The position numbers were made by a program, and so were the translations under genes. The notes under the pieces are model-generated. The model did no database searches and had not been told where the DNA came from. It saw only the letters and a list, made by a program, of their open reading frames with translations. A stretch of 64,000 nt of DNA from Stakelama portus (lineage in GTDB: Bacteria > Pseudomonadota > Alphaproteobacteria > Sphingomonadales > Sphingomonadaceae): the NCBI RefSeq assembly GCF_003171655.1, contig NZ_QFZL01000002.1, forward strand, positions 372,001 through 436,000. The letters run 5' to 3'. Positions 45,484-53,849 of the stretch are shown here, in pieces (positions within the stretch are counted from its first letter, which is position 1; each line of letters begins with the position of its first letter).

Positions 45484-47154
45484 TCAGCCCGGCGACCGCG
45501 CCCGGTTTGCCGCGCTGAGCACTGCCCGGACCGAAGCCGTCGCGATGTCCGCGTCGATCCCGACGCCGAATACCGTGCGCCCGTCATCGGTCCGACATTC
45601 GACATAGGCCGCCGCCTGGGCATCCGATCCCGCACCGATCGCATGTTCCGAATAATCGACGACATCGAGATTGGGGCCGGTCGAATCCGCCAGCGCGGCG
45701 ATCACGCCGGAAATGAGGCCATTGCCCTTGCCGCTGATCGAGCGTTCCTCGCCGTCGATCGCCACGCGCCCGACGAACAGGCGCTGTCCGACAGTGCCGC
45801 TTTCTTCATAATCGACCAGCGTGAAACGATCCCCCTCGCCGGGGAGATAGACCTGATCGAACAGCTTGCTGATGTCGGCAGCATTGAGCTCGCGGCTGGT
45901 TTCGTCGGCGAGGCGCTGTACGTCCTTCGAAAATTCCGCCTGCATCCGCTTGGGCAGTTTGAGGCCGCGATCCTGTTCGAGCACCCAGGCGACGCCGCCC
46001 TTCCCGCTCTGCGAATTGACGCGGATGACGGCTTCATAGCTACGCCCCAGATCGGCGGGGTCGATCGGCAGATAGGGGACGTCCCACATCTGATCGTTGC
46101 GCGCTTCCTGTGCGGCAAAGCCCTTTTTGATCGCGTCCTGATGGCTGCCCGAAAATGCCGTGAACACCAGTTCGCCGGCATAGGGATGGCGCTGATGCAC
46201 CGGCAGCTGGTTGCAATATTCGACCGTCCGGATGACTTCGTCGATGTCCGAGAAGTCGAGGCCGGGATCGACGCCCTGGGTGTACATGTTGAGCGCGACA
46301 GTGACGAGATCGCAATTGCCGGTCCGCTCGCCATTGCCGAACAGACAGCCTTCGAGGCGATCGGCGCCCGCCATCAGGCCCAGTTCCGCCGCCGCGACGC
46401 CGGTGCCGCGATCATTGTGCGGGTGGAGGCTGATGACGACCGAATCGCGGTTGCGGATATGCTTGCAGAACCATTCGATCTGATCGGCATAAATGTTGGG
46501 GCTCGCCGCCTCGACCGTCGCGGGCAGGTTGAGGATCAGCGGATGATCGGGCGTCGGACGCAGGATATCCATCACCGCCTCGCAAACCTCGACCGAGAAA
46601 TCGAGTTCGGCGGTGGAAAAGGTTTCGGGCGAATATTCGAAATGCCAGTCGGTGTCCGGCTGCTTCGCCGCTTCGTCGCGCAGCACCTTGGCACCGTTGA
46701 TCGCGATTTCGCGCACTTCCTCGCGGCTCATGTTGAACACGATCCGCCGCCATGCCGGGCTGACCGCATTATAGAGGTGGACGATCGCCTGTTTCGCGCC
46801 CTTCAGGCTTTCGAAGCTGCGCGCGATCAGATCCTGCCGCGATTGCGTGAGCACCTGCACCATCACATCGTCGGGAATCCGGTCCTGCTGAACCAGGCCG
46901 GAGATGAAATCGAATTCGGTCTGGCCGGCCGAGGGAAAGCCGACTTCGATTTCCTTGAGCCCCACCTTCACCAGCAGGTCGAAAAAGCGAGTCTTCTTCT
47001 CCCCGTTCATCGGGTCGATCAGCGCCTGATTGCCGTCGCGCAGATCGGTGGACAGCCAGCGCGGCGGATGCGTGATCGTACGGCTCGGCCATTGCCGGTC
47101 GGGCAGGTTCACTTGCGGGAATGCGCGGTATTTGACGCTCGGATCGCGTAACAT
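45484..47154 (-). CDS. leuA: 2-isopropylmalate synthase (long type)
   Basis: 556 residues; first committed step of leucine synthesis, joining acetyl-CoA and 2-oxoisovalerate. [14 protein letters not shown] and the metal-binding [16 protein letters not shown] segment are intact, and the C-terminal 130 residues (from about 430) are the LeuA regulatory domain ([20 protein letters not shown]) that binds leucine. The N-terminal [10 protein letters not shown] and the length place it with the long actinobacterial/alphaproteobacterial type. Preceded by a leader peptide and attenuator, so leucine probably controls both transcription and activity. Confidence 0.98.
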   Translation of the reverse strand: MLRDPSVKYRAFPQVNLPDRQWPSRTITHPPRWLSTDLRDGNQALIDPMNGEKKTRFFDLLVKVGLKEIEVGFPSAGQTEFDFISGLVQQDRIPDDVMVQVLTQSRQDLIARSFESLKGAKQAIVHLYNAVSPAWRRIVFNMSREEVREIAINGAKVLRDEAAKQPDTDWHFEYSPETFSTAELDFSVEVCEAVMDILRPTPDHPLILNLPATVEAASPNIYADQIEWFCKHIRNRDSVVISLHPHNDRGTGVAAAELGLMAGADRLEGCLFGNGERTGNCDLVTVALNMYTQGVDPGLDFSDIDEVIRTVEYCNQLPVHQRHPYAGELVFTAFSGSHQDAIKKGFAAQEARNDQMWDVPYLPIDPADLGRSYEAVIRVNSQSGKGGVAWVLEQDRGLKLPKRMQAEFSKDVQRLADETSRELNAADISKLFDQVYLPGEGDRFTLVDYEESGTVGQRLFVGRVAIDGEERSISGKGNGLISGVIAALADSTGPNLDVVDYSEHAIGAGSDAQAAAYVECRTDDGRTVFGVGIDADIATASVRAVLSAANRARSPG

Positions 47155-47217
47155 CTCGTCAGGTCTCTCTTCTGCGCGCGCTATTCCAGCACGCGGGGAA
47201 CATCAGCGGTCGAAGAA

Positions 47218-47262
47218 GCCCTTAGAGGCGCGCGTGTCTGCACGATCCGCACCTCTAAGGGC
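47218..47262 (-). terminator. leuA attenuator hairpin
   Basis: 11-bp perfect stem GCCCTTAGAGG (47218-47228 on plus) / CCTCTAAGGGC (47252-47262), 23-base loop, in the leuA leader 64 bases before the start. On the minus strand it is followed by TTCTTC, a weak U tract. The 5' arm contains the leader peptide stop codon, so a ribosome moving through the leucine codons would affect folding. Confidence 0.8.
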
Positions 47263-47302
47263 GGATAAGTCGAAGTCCGAGCAGGAGCGCGTTTCGCATC
47301 AT
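47255..47302 (-). CDS. leuA leader peptide
   Basis: A 15-codon ORF, MMRNALLLGLRLIRP, or 14 codons from the second ATG. Five of its residues are Leu (CTC CTG CTC, then CTT and CTT), plus one Ile. The stop TAG overlaps the 5' arm of the attenuator hairpin. Starvation for leucyl-tRNA would stall ribosomes on the Leu codons. Leucine-codon leaders before leuA are known in alphaproteobacteria; this example was read from sequence only. No strong ribosome binding site is visible. Confidence 0.82.
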   Translation of the reverse strand: MMRNALLLGLRLIRP

Positions 47303-47348
47303 GGCGCGCGATATGGCCCATGGTTCAGCATATGTCCAGCCGCGCAGG

Positions 47349-47389
47349 GTTAAGCCCGCTTAACGATGAATTGTCGTCTACAATGTAGA
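47349..47389. promoter_or_regulatory. Two operator-like palindromes in the leuA-BLUF divergent gap
   Basis: GTTAAG-cccg-CTTAAC (47349-47364) is a perfect 6-4-6 palindrome; TCTACA-a-TGTAGA (47377-47389) is perfect with a 1-base spacer. The latter sits 20 bases before the BLUF start, at the right place for an operator. Binding proteins are unknown. Confidence 0.45.
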
Positions 47390-47409
47390 ACGAACAATCG
47401 GAGAGGATC

Positions 47410-47808
47410 ATGTTGCAGCTCGTTTATGTCAGCAGCGTCAATCCCGCCGCCGCCCCGGTGGCGCCCGAGCCAATTCTTGCGGTGGCCCGGCGACTGAACG
47501 CGCGCGACGACATTACGGGCCTGCTATATTCGGACGGCCAGCGTTTTCTTCAGGCGCTCGAAGGGCCGGAGGAAGCCGTGGAAGCTGCGTTCGCCCGGAT
47601 CCAGGCGGATCCGCGCCATCGTGCGATCATGCTCCTGTCGCGCCGCATCACCAGCCGACGCGAATTCGGCGACCGGGACATGGCGCACCACACCAGCGCG
47701 GACGATCTCGACACGTTCCTGCATCGCATCCGGGCGCTGGTGGCGCGGGCATCGGACGATGTGCGCGCTACGTTCGAGGGCTTTGTCGAGGTTCGGCGCG
47801 CGGCCTGA
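47410..47808 (+). CDS. BLUF-domain photoreceptor (second, Trp lost)
   Basis: 132 residues, about half identical by eye to the BLUF protein at 45044-45460 and of the same architecture. Y6, N30, Q48 (RFLQALEG) and M91 are kept, but the conserved Trp is replaced by R89 (FGDRDM). It should still bind flavin; kinetics and signalling may differ. GAGAGGA precedes the ATG by 4 bases. Divergent from leuA, whose leader lies directly upstream. Confidence 0.93.
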   Translation: MLQLVYVSSVNPAAAPVAPEPILAVARRLNARDDITGLLYSDGQRFLQALEGPEEAVEAAFARIQADPRHRAIMLLSRRITSRREFGDRDMAHHTSADDLDTFLHRIRALVARASDDVRATFEGFVEVRRAA

Positions 47809-47811
47809 ACC

Positions 47812-48240
47812 TCATTCGATATCGCTGTCATATTGGGCGAGTGCGCGCTGCACGTCGATTTCGCCGGCATGTTTTTCCTTGAGCGCGGCCAGCGCGGCAT
47901 CGGTGCCGGTGCAGTTTTCGGAAATGCCGTCGGCGATCTCTTTCTTGCGATCCTCGTCGGTGCCTTCCTCATCCATCCAGCGTTCGCACGCGTCGCGCTT
48001 TTGCTTGAAGGCGATGACATCGGCGGGAAGCGTGTCCGCAGGATCCACCATGGTCATGGCATTTTGCGGGCTGGGCGTCGGGGTCGGCGTCGGACTGGGT
48101 GTCTCACCCGGCGTCGCGACGATCTCGGCCATCGGCGGCGTATCCGAATAATTCGTCCCGGTCGTGCCCCCGTTTCCGCCGCAACCGGCGAGCGCCAGGC
48201 TTCCCGGCAACAGGACCACCAACAACCCCCAAACGCGCAT
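47812..48240 (-). CDS. Putative lipoprotein with acidic helical domain
   Basis: 142 residues. Signal peptide with lipobox LALAGC (VVLLPGSLALAGC), then a Gly/Thr/Pro linker (TPTPTPSP) and a charged helical C-terminal domain with two cysteines (KRDACERWMDEEGT, ISENCTG). Probably attached to a membrane; no known family. ATG 48238-48240 has GGGAGG 7 bases upstream. It converges on the second BLUF gene with 3 bases between stops. Confidence 0.78.
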   Translation of the reverse strand: MRVWGLLVVLLPGSLALAGCGGNGGTTGTNYSDTPPMAEIVATPGETPSPTPTPTPSPQNAMTMVDPADTLPADVIAFKQKRDACERWMDEEGTDEDRKKEIADGISENCTGTDAALAALKEKHAGEIDVQRALAQYDSDIE

Positions 48241-48640
48241 ATTCACACCTCCCTTTCCCGCTTGCCGATACTGTTAGCACGGGAATCCGCCCCGGCCTAC
48301 CGCACCGCTTCGATCAGGCGACGCATATGCGCGACGAAATGCGGCAGCAGCGCAACCAATCATGCCCGCCGCGCTTTCGATTCAGCAACGATCGGGCTTT
48401 GCACAGGCGGGACCGCGCGCGGCCAAACCGCGCGGGCAAGGCGTACCGCAAAACGCTTAATCGGACCGGGCTTGGCAGGATGGACACAGCGCGGCACAAA
48501 ACGCCATCGGGTACGTGCATCTTGCCAAGAAGCGCAGTACATCGTTCATAGCGAACAGGGCTGCGAGGCTTCCCACAAGCCCGAAGCGCTATTCAGGGAT
48601 AGGCCCCGGCATTTTCAACGGGGCATGGAAGGAGAAGGAT
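48241..48640. other. 400-base intergenic region, no gene seen
   Basis: Lies between the divergent lipoprotein and SWIB genes. Small overlapping frames here are Arg/Ala-rich without ribosome binding sites. The ribosome binding site of the SWIB gene (GGAAGGAGAAGG) is at 48627-48638. I see no tRNA, palindrome longer than 7 bp or other structure. Confidence 0.5.
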
Positions 48641-48904
48641 ATGGCTACCAAAACCAGCGGCGCGCGCGGCGGCATTGCCAAGCCGGTGACTCCCTCGCCG
48701 CAGCTCGCGGAAATCACGGGAAGCGCCCCGCTGCCGCGCAGCGAAGTGGTGAGCAAGATGTGGGAATACATCAAGAAGCACAATCTGCAGAACCCGGAAA
48801 ACAAGCGCGAGATCATCGCCGATGCGAAGCTGAAGCCGATCTTTGGCCGCGACAAGGTGACCATGTTCGAAATGAACAAATATCTCAGCAATCACATGAG
48901 CTGA
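48641..48904 (+). CDS. SWIB/MDM2 domain protein
   Basis: 87 residues; nearly all is a single SWIB domain (about 25-85): LPRSEVVSKMWEYIKKHNLQNPENKREIIADAKLK with FGRDKVTMFEMNKYLS. SWIB domains are better known in eukaryotic chromatin remodelling factors and chlamydial topoisomerase fusions, and small stand-alone versions occur in proteobacteria. Function is unknown. Strong ribosome binding site. Confidence 0.92.
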   Translation: MATKTSGARGGIAKPVTPSPQLAEITGSAPLPRSEVVSKMWEYIKKHNLQNPENKREIIADAKLKPIFGRDKVTMFEMNKYLSNHMS

Positions 48905-48967
48905 CGGCCGCGGGAGCCGGCACCGCCGGCTCCCCGGGTTGTCTCGGGCAGGGTCCCTGCCCCCATT

Positions 48968-50380
48968 TTACTGCGCGGCGTCGATTTCCGCCGCCCAGGG
49001 GTCGGGCCCCGCCACTGCTTCGCCCGCCCGCGTGAAATCCATCAACAGGTCGGTGTCGCGCGCATAACGCGGCCATTGCGGCAGCCCCGCGCCGTTCGGA
49101 TCGCCGGTCTTGACGAAATTCACCAGATAGTCGCTGATCGTGTCGCCGACCGCCCGGTCCGTGGCCGTGGTGGCATCGCCATATTTGATCGCGGCATTGT
49201 CGAAGAAATAGGGAATGTCGCTGGCGTGATAGGCGCCATCCCAGTCGAGCGACCCGGCAACATAGGAAAAGCGATATTCCCACACCGGAACGCCATGATC
49301 GGCGATCGCGCCGGACGCCTGGCGCGCGCCCGCGACCATATAGCCGGTCCTGCCGCCGATATCCGCGCTCGTCGCGCCGATCAGCATCGGCACCTGCGCA
49401 AATTCGCCGCTGTCATAGGCCGCGCCCATATCCACGCTGACCGTGCCGTCGACGAAGGGACGCGAGAAGGTTTTCGGCCCCGGCGCGGACATGGTGGCAA
49501 GATTGAGCCCGCCGGTGACATCGTCGGCGCTCAGCGCGCGCAATTTGTCCATGGCATCGGCGGCCTGGGGGTCGATGCCGTGCGCGCGCGCGAAATTCGC
49601 GCTGATTGCCTCGACATCGGCGGTGTGGGGCGCATCATCCGAGCGGCCGGCGCCGCCCGACAGGATCACCGCCTTTTGAAACAACCCGCGGGCGCGCGGC
49701 GAGGTGACGAGCTGGTGCACCGACATGCCGCCCGCGCTTTCGCCGATAATCGTCACATTGTCCGGGTCGCCGCCAAATGCGGCAATGTTTCGCTGCACCC
49801 ATTTCAGCGCGGCGATCTGATCCATCGTGCCGAAATTGCCGAGCCGCCCGTCATAGAGATTCTCGTCCTTCATCTGCGGCATCGCAAAGGTCCCGAACCG
49901 GCCCAGGCGATAGTTGAAGCTGAAGAACAACACGCCCTTTTTCGCCATATTGGCACCGGCATAGGTGGGCGGCGAAGCGCCCCCGTTCACAAATCCGCCG
50001 CCATAGATCCACACCACGACCGGCAGCTTGCCGGTCGCGCCCGCAGGCTTCCAGACATTGGCGTAGAGGCAATCTTCGGCAGGCGTGGTGCCGAGCGGCG
50101 CAGCATCGCTGGGGAACGGCAGCTGCATGCAATCGGACGCATAGGCAGTCGCATCGCGCACGCCCTGCCAGTCGGCCATCGGCTGTGGTGCGCGCCAGCG
50201 AAAGCGCCCGACCGGCGGCGCGGCGAAGGGAATCCCCTTCCAGCTTTCGACGCCGTTCTCGATCTTTCCGCGCAGCGCGCCATTCTCGATCGTCACGACC
50301 GGCTGTGCGGTCTGCGCCTGAACCAATACCGGCATAGCCGCTGCTGCGATCAGCGCGATGCTGCAGGCGAAACGCTTCAT
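48968..50380 (-). CDS. Exported type B carboxylesterase
   Basis: 470 residues with a signal peptide (SIALIAAAAMPVLVQAQ). Esterase features: GIPFAAPPVGRFRW, the oxyanion stretch WIYGGGFVNGG, the nucleophile in GESAGG (NVTIIGESAGGMSVHQL), and a probable catalytic His in GAYHASDIPYFF. It is on the short side for the family (usual 500-550). Substrate unknown. ATG 50378-50380 with GGAGAGG upstream. The tRNA-Arg gene lies 50 bases upstream on the same strand. Confidence 0.92.
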   Translation of the reverse strand: MKRFACSIALIAAAAMPVLVQAQTAQPVVTIENGALRGKIENGVESWKGIPFAAPPVGRFRWRAPQPMADWQGVRDATAYASDCMQLPFPSDAAPLGTTPAEDCLYANVWKPAGATGKLPVVVWIYGGGFVNGGASPPTYAGANMAKKGVLFFSFNYRLGRFGTFAMPQMKDENLYDGRLGNFGTMDQIAALKWVQRNIAAFGGDPDNVTIIGESAGGMSVHQLVTSPRARGLFQKAVILSGGAGRSDDAPHTADVEAISANFARAHGIDPQAADAMDKLRALSADDVTGGLNLATMSAPGPKTFSRPFVDGTVSVDMGAAYDSGEFAQVPMLIGATSADIGGRTGYMVAGARQASGAIADHGVPVWEYRFSYVAGSLDWDGAYHASDIPYFFDNAAIKYGDATTATDRAVGDTISDYLVNFVKTGDPNGAGLPQWPRYARDTDLLMDFTRAGEAVAGPDPWAAEIDAAQ

Positions 50381-50430
50381 GGCAACCTCTCCAGTCATGC
50401 CTGCCGCTGTCCCGCGCTGCGGCAGGCGAT

Positions 50431-50507
50431 TGGTGTCCCGGAGAGGATTCGAACCTCCGACCTCCAGATTAGGAATCTGCTGCTCTATCCTACTGAGCTA
50501 CCGGGAC
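50431..50507 (-). tRNA. tRNA-Arg (anticodon CCT)
   Basis: 77 bases with encoded CCA. Acceptor GTCCCGG/CCGGGAC, D arm GCTCAGTAGGATAGAGC, anticodon stem CAGAT/ATCTG around TCCTA (anticodon CCT), T arm GGAGGTTCGAATCCTCT. Reads the rare AGG codon. Confidence 0.96.
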
Positions 50508-50584
50508 ACGGGTTGCGTGGGTAGATTTGCGCGCGGGGCGGGTCAACGCGGAAAGCGCAGTTGCCGACGCCGTAATGCGCGTGC

Positions 50585-51082
50585 CTAATTCCGCGCTTCG
50601 GGTGGCACCACCGGAAAGGGGAGCGGCGCGACCGCCAGCCCGTCCTCGATCATCTCGCGCGTTTCCTCTGGCGTTGCCTGGCCATGAATCGGCGCATGAT
50701 CCTCTTCGCCTTCATGCATCGCCCGGGCGCGTGTGGCGAAGCTCTTGCCCACCCATTGCGAATTTTGGAGCGCCTTTGCCTGCATCTGCGCCAGCGCGGC
50801 AAGCGCGGCCTTCACCGCTTCAGGCGAGGGCGCCTCGGCCGGCGGCGACGGCTTCGCGTCCGGCGTTGCAGAAGCGGGCAGCGGCTTTGGTGCAGGGCTT
50901 TCCGATCTGCGATTGCCCTTGGTGCCGACATTGGGCGCCATCAGCGCCTTGCCGACATCGCCATCGCCGCACATCGGACAGGCAAGCATGCCCCCGGCCT
51001 TCTGCTCTTCATAGGCTGCGCTCGATCCGAACCATGCTTCGAACACATGCCCCTGCCCGCATTTGAGGTCGAACACGATCAC
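50585..51082 (-). CDS. DUF1178 family protein
   Basis: 165 residues. N-terminal zinc-ribbon-like pairs (LKCGQGHVFEAWF and CPMCGD), a Pro/Ala-rich middle, then the conserved C-terminus NSQWVGKSFATRARAMHEGEEDHAPIHGQATPEE. Function unknown. GTG start overlaps the nitrilase stop (GTGA). Part of the comF-grxC-nitrilase-DUF1178 operon, an arrangement usual in alphaproteobacteria. Confidence 0.9.
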   Translation of the reverse strand: MIVFDLKCGQGHVFEAWFGSSAAYEEQKAGGMLACPMCGDGDVGKALMAPNVGTKGNRRSESPAPKPLPASATPDAKPSPPAEAPSPEAVKAALAALAQMQAKALQNSQWVGKSFATRARAMHEGEEDHAPIHGQATPEETREMIEDGLAVAPLPFPVVPPEARN

Positions 51083-51903
51083 AGCGTTTCGACTTCAGGA
51101 ATCGGGCGGCGATGTTGCAGGACCGGTACGCGGGCGCGGGCGTCGGTGACCCGGGCCTGGTCGATTTCGGCAAAGCCCACGCCGGGCGCTTCGCCCATGT
51201 CGAGCAATATTTCACCCCAAGGATCGACCGCGAGCGAATGGCCATAGGTGGCGCGGCCATCCTCATGCTCGCCGGTCTGTGCCGCCGCGATGACGAAGGA
51301 CGCTGCCTCGATCGCGCGGGCACGCAGCAGAACATGCCAATGCGCCGCACCGGTCGGCCGGGTGAATGCGGCGGGCAGCGCGAACAATGTCGCCCCGGCA
51401 TTGCTCAATGCGCGAAACAGGTCGGGGAAACGCAGGTCGTAGCAGATGGCAAGGCCAAGGCGCCCCAGCGGCGTATCGACCAGCACGGCTCTGTCGCCAC
51501 CGGTATAGACGGCGGATTCGCGCCAGCTTTCGCCGGTCGGCAAATCGACGTCGAACAAATGCATCTTGTCGTATCGGGCACGGATTTCGCCGCGATCGTC
51601 GATCACGAAACCGCGATTGGCGAGCTTTCCGTCCTCGCGCAGCAAGGCGAGCGATCCGATATGCGCCCAGATGCCGTGTTTTGCCGCCGCGTCGCGCATC
51701 GCGGCGAGCACCGGATCCTCCGCTTCCTGCGTCAGATGCGCGGCGGCGCGCTTGCGATCGCGGTCGAGCAGGCCCGACATTTCCGGCGTGAAGAGCATCG
51801 CCGCGCCCTCGCCCGACGCTTGCGCCATCGCGTCGGTCATGACCTTCGCATTGGCGGCGGGATCGATCCCGCTGGTCATCTGAAGAATCGCGGCGCGGCT
51901 CAT
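51079..51903 (-). CDS. Carbon-nitrogen hydrolase (nitrilase superfamily, Nit/NitFhit type)
   Basis: 274 residues. The Glu-Lys-Cys triad is in FTPEMSG (E), YDKMHLFD (K) and GLAICYDLRFP (C). It resembles Nit1/YafV-like omega-amidases or deaminated-glutathione amidases; the Nit partner of grxC makes the second attractive. ATG overlaps the grxC stop (ATGA), so translation is coupled. Confidence 0.92.
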   Translation of the reverse strand: MSRAAILQMTSGIDPAANAKVMTDAMAQASGEGAAMLFTPEMSGLLDRDRKRAAAHLTQEAEDPVLAAMRDAAAKHGIWAHIGSLALLREDGKLANRGFVIDDRGEIRARYDKMHLFDVDLPTGESWRESAVYTGGDRAVLVDTPLGRLGLAICYDLRFPDLFRALSNAGATLFALPAAFTRPTGAAHWHVLLRARAIEAASFVIAAAQTGEHEDGRATYGHSLAVDPWGEILLDMGEAPGVGFAEIDQARVTDARARVPVLQHRRPIPEVETL

Positions 51904-52157
51904 CCGTTCAGCATCGCGTCCAGCTTGCCGTCACGCTCAAGCGCGGCGAGATCGTCCGACCCGCCGACATGCGTTCCGTCGATGAATATCTGGGGCACGG
52001 TGGTGCCGCCATTGGCGCGATCGAGCATCTCCTGGCGTTTGGGACCGCCCATGGTGATATCGAATTCCTCATATTCCGCGCCCTTGCTGGCGAGGAGATT
52101 CTTCGCCCGCGAGCAATAAGGACAGAATGCCTTGGTGTAGATTTCGACTTTTGCCAT
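51900..52157 (-). CDS. grxC: Glutaredoxin 3
   Basis: 85 residues; reduces disulfides and protein-glutathione mixed disulfides with glutathione. The dithiol active site is CPYC (residues 12-15), the cis-Pro is in TVPQIFIDG and GG-DDL follows. Strong GGGGGA ribosome site. Second gene after comF. Confidence 0.97.
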   Translation of the reverse strand: MAKVEIYTKAFCPYCSRAKNLLASKGAEYEEFDITMGGPKRQEMLDRANGGTTVPQIFIDGTHVGGSDDLAALERDGKLDAMLNG

Positions 52158-52192
52158 ATCGTCCCCCGAGTTGTGGTGCGCCGCGTCGCTTG

Positions 52193-52957
52193 TCAATCTA
52201 CGGCTTCTCCGGGAAGAACGCGCGCCCAGCATAAAAGGATCACTTGCGCGGCTCCGGCACGCTTGAGCAGGCTTGCGCAGGCCTCCGATGTCGCGCCGCT
52301 GGTATGGACATCGTCGACCAGCAGAATGCGTTTGCCGGAAACCGCTTCTTTCGCACCCGGCGCGAGGGCGAAGGCGCCCGCCACCACCTTGCGCCGCTGG
52401 CGCGGGCCCATGCCGCGCAATGGGGGCGTGGCCCTGGTCCGCACCAGCAGGTCGCGCGCGATCGCAACGCCGCTGGTCCGGCCCAATGCCTGCGCGATCA
52501 GCAGCGACTGGTTATAACCGCGTCGCCACAGGCGCCAGCGATGCAGCGGCACCGGGATCAGCAGATCGGCATCGGCGGGCATCAGCCGGGCCATCGCCTG
52601 CGCCATCGTATCGGCGGCGGCCATCCGCCCGCCATATTTGAGCTTCAGCGCGACATGCCGCGCAATATCGCCATAGGCGACCGCCGCGCGGATGCCATCA
52701 TGCGGCGGCGGATCGGCCAGGCATTGCCCGCATTGTGCGCCCGGCCCCAGGTCATATTCGAACGGCGCGCGACAGGTGGCGCACCAGGGTTCGCCCAGAA
52801 ACCGCAATTGCCCCCAGCAAGCAGCGCAGAAATCATGATCGGTGCGGGTAACCGCCGAACAGCCGGGGCAGCGCGGCGGCAACGCGAAATCGGCAATCCG
52901 GGCAAGCGGCGCGAGCGAGACCATGACCGGCTTGTCGCCGCCCGCGCGAGCCTGCAC
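52193..52957 (-). CDS. comF: ComF family phosphoribosyltransferase-like protein
   Basis: 254 residues: zinc-binding Cys pairs (CPGC, CAAC, CATC, CGQC) in the first 80 residues, then a PRTase fold with ILLVDDVHTSGATSEAC as the PRPP loop and PVPLHRWRLWRRGYNQS. Related to ComF of DNA-uptake systems and to GntX; role uncertain. The GTG at 52957 is used; ATG 52924 is an alternative. Leads a four-gene operon. Confidence 0.93.
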   Translation of the reverse strand: MQARAGGDKPVMVSLAPLARIADFALPPRCPGCSAVTRTDHDFCAACWGQLRFLGEPWCATCRAPFEYDLGPGAQCGQCLADPPPHDGIRAAVAYGDIARHVALKLKYGGRMAAADTMAQAMARLMPADADLLIPVPLHRWRLWRRGYNQSLLIAQALGRTSGVAIARDLLVRTRATPPLRGMGPRQRRKVVAGAFALAPGAKEAVSGKRILLVDDVHTSGATSEACASLLKRAGAAQVILLCWARVLPGEAVD

Positions 52958-52968
52958 AAGCGCCGACT

Positions 52969-53802
52969 ATGACTCCGCCCGAAATCTTTGACCGCGCGCT
53001 GCGCCGCCGCCGCCGTGACCGCGCGGCGCCTCTATATGCCGAATTCGATTTTCTCCGCGCGCATATGCTGGAGGGGATTGCCGAGCGGCTGGGCGATGTG
53101 ACGCGCGAATTCGGCGACGTGCTCGATCTGGGCAGCTTCGACGGCGCTTTCACGCTGCCCGGCACGCGAATCACGCGAATCGACGCGGGCGCACGCTTCG
53201 CCGCGATGGCGGGAGGGGTGCAGGCGGACGAGGATCGCCCAAATTTTCCCGATGGCAGTTTCGATCTGATCGTTTCGGTGGGCGTGCTCGATCAAGTCAA
53301 CGACGTGCCCGGCGCGCTGGCGCTGGCGCGGCGCGCGCTGCGGCCCGACGGATTGTTCCTGGGAGCGTTTCTGGGTGGGGACAGCCTGGCGACGCTGCGC
53401 CGGGCGTTTCTCGAAGCGGAAGGCGACCGCCCGGTGGCGCGGTTTCACCCGCGAATCGATGTACGCGCCGCCGGCGACCTGTTGTCGCGCGCCGGCTTTG
53501 CGCTGCCCGTGGCCGATGTCGAGACGCTGACCGTGCGCTATGCGGGCGTCGGCAATCTGTTGCGCGACCTGCGCGGCATGGCGGCGTCCAACCTGTTGCC
53601 CGGCACGCCGCCGCTACGGCGCGATACCGTGGCACGTGCCGCCGAAGCCTTTGCCCGGCAGGCGGACGCGGACGGACGCACGGCGGAGCGATTCGACATC
53701 GTCTATCTGACCGGCTGGGCACCCGATCCGAGCCAGCCCAAACCCGCCCGCCGCGGCAGCGCGACGGCATCGCTGGCGGATGCCCTGAAAGCCAGAGACT
53801 GA
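52969..53802 (+). CDS. SAM-dependent methyltransferase, NDUFAF5-like
   Basis: 277 residues. The opening FDRALRRRRRDRAAPLYAEFDFLRAHMLE resembles the alphaproteobacterial relatives of complex I assembly factor NDUFAF5; the SAM site is VLDLGSFDGAFT, with DLIVSVGVLDQVNDVP as motif post-I. GGDSLATLRRAFLEAE is a family segment. Could modify a respiratory subunit; not certain. Divergent from comF. Confidence 0.87.
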   Translation: MTPPEIFDRALRRRRRDRAAPLYAEFDFLRAHMLEGIAERLGDVTREFGDVLDLGSFDGAFTLPGTRITRIDAGARFAAMAGGVQADEDRPNFPDGSFDLIVSVGVLDQVNDVPGALALARRALRPDGLFLGAFLGGDSLATLRRAFLEAEGDRPVARFHPRIDVRAAGDLLSRAGFALPVADVETLTVRYAGVGNLLRDLRGMAASNLLPGTPPLRRDTVARAAEAFARQADADGRTAERFDIVYLTGWAPDPSQPKPARRGSATASLADALKARD

Positions 53803-53849
53803 TCGCGTTCGGGGACGCAGGGGGGGCCGATCCGTCCCCGCTTGCGAAC

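Noticed and set aside
47349..47364. CtrA site (TTAA-N7-TTAA)
   Set aside because: The spacing between TTAA units is 6, not 7, and the sequence is better described as a symmetric palindrome.
48314..48542. Short ORFs in the 48241-48640 gap
   Set aside because: Arg/Ala-rich, overlapping in several frames, without ribosome binding site or conservation clues.
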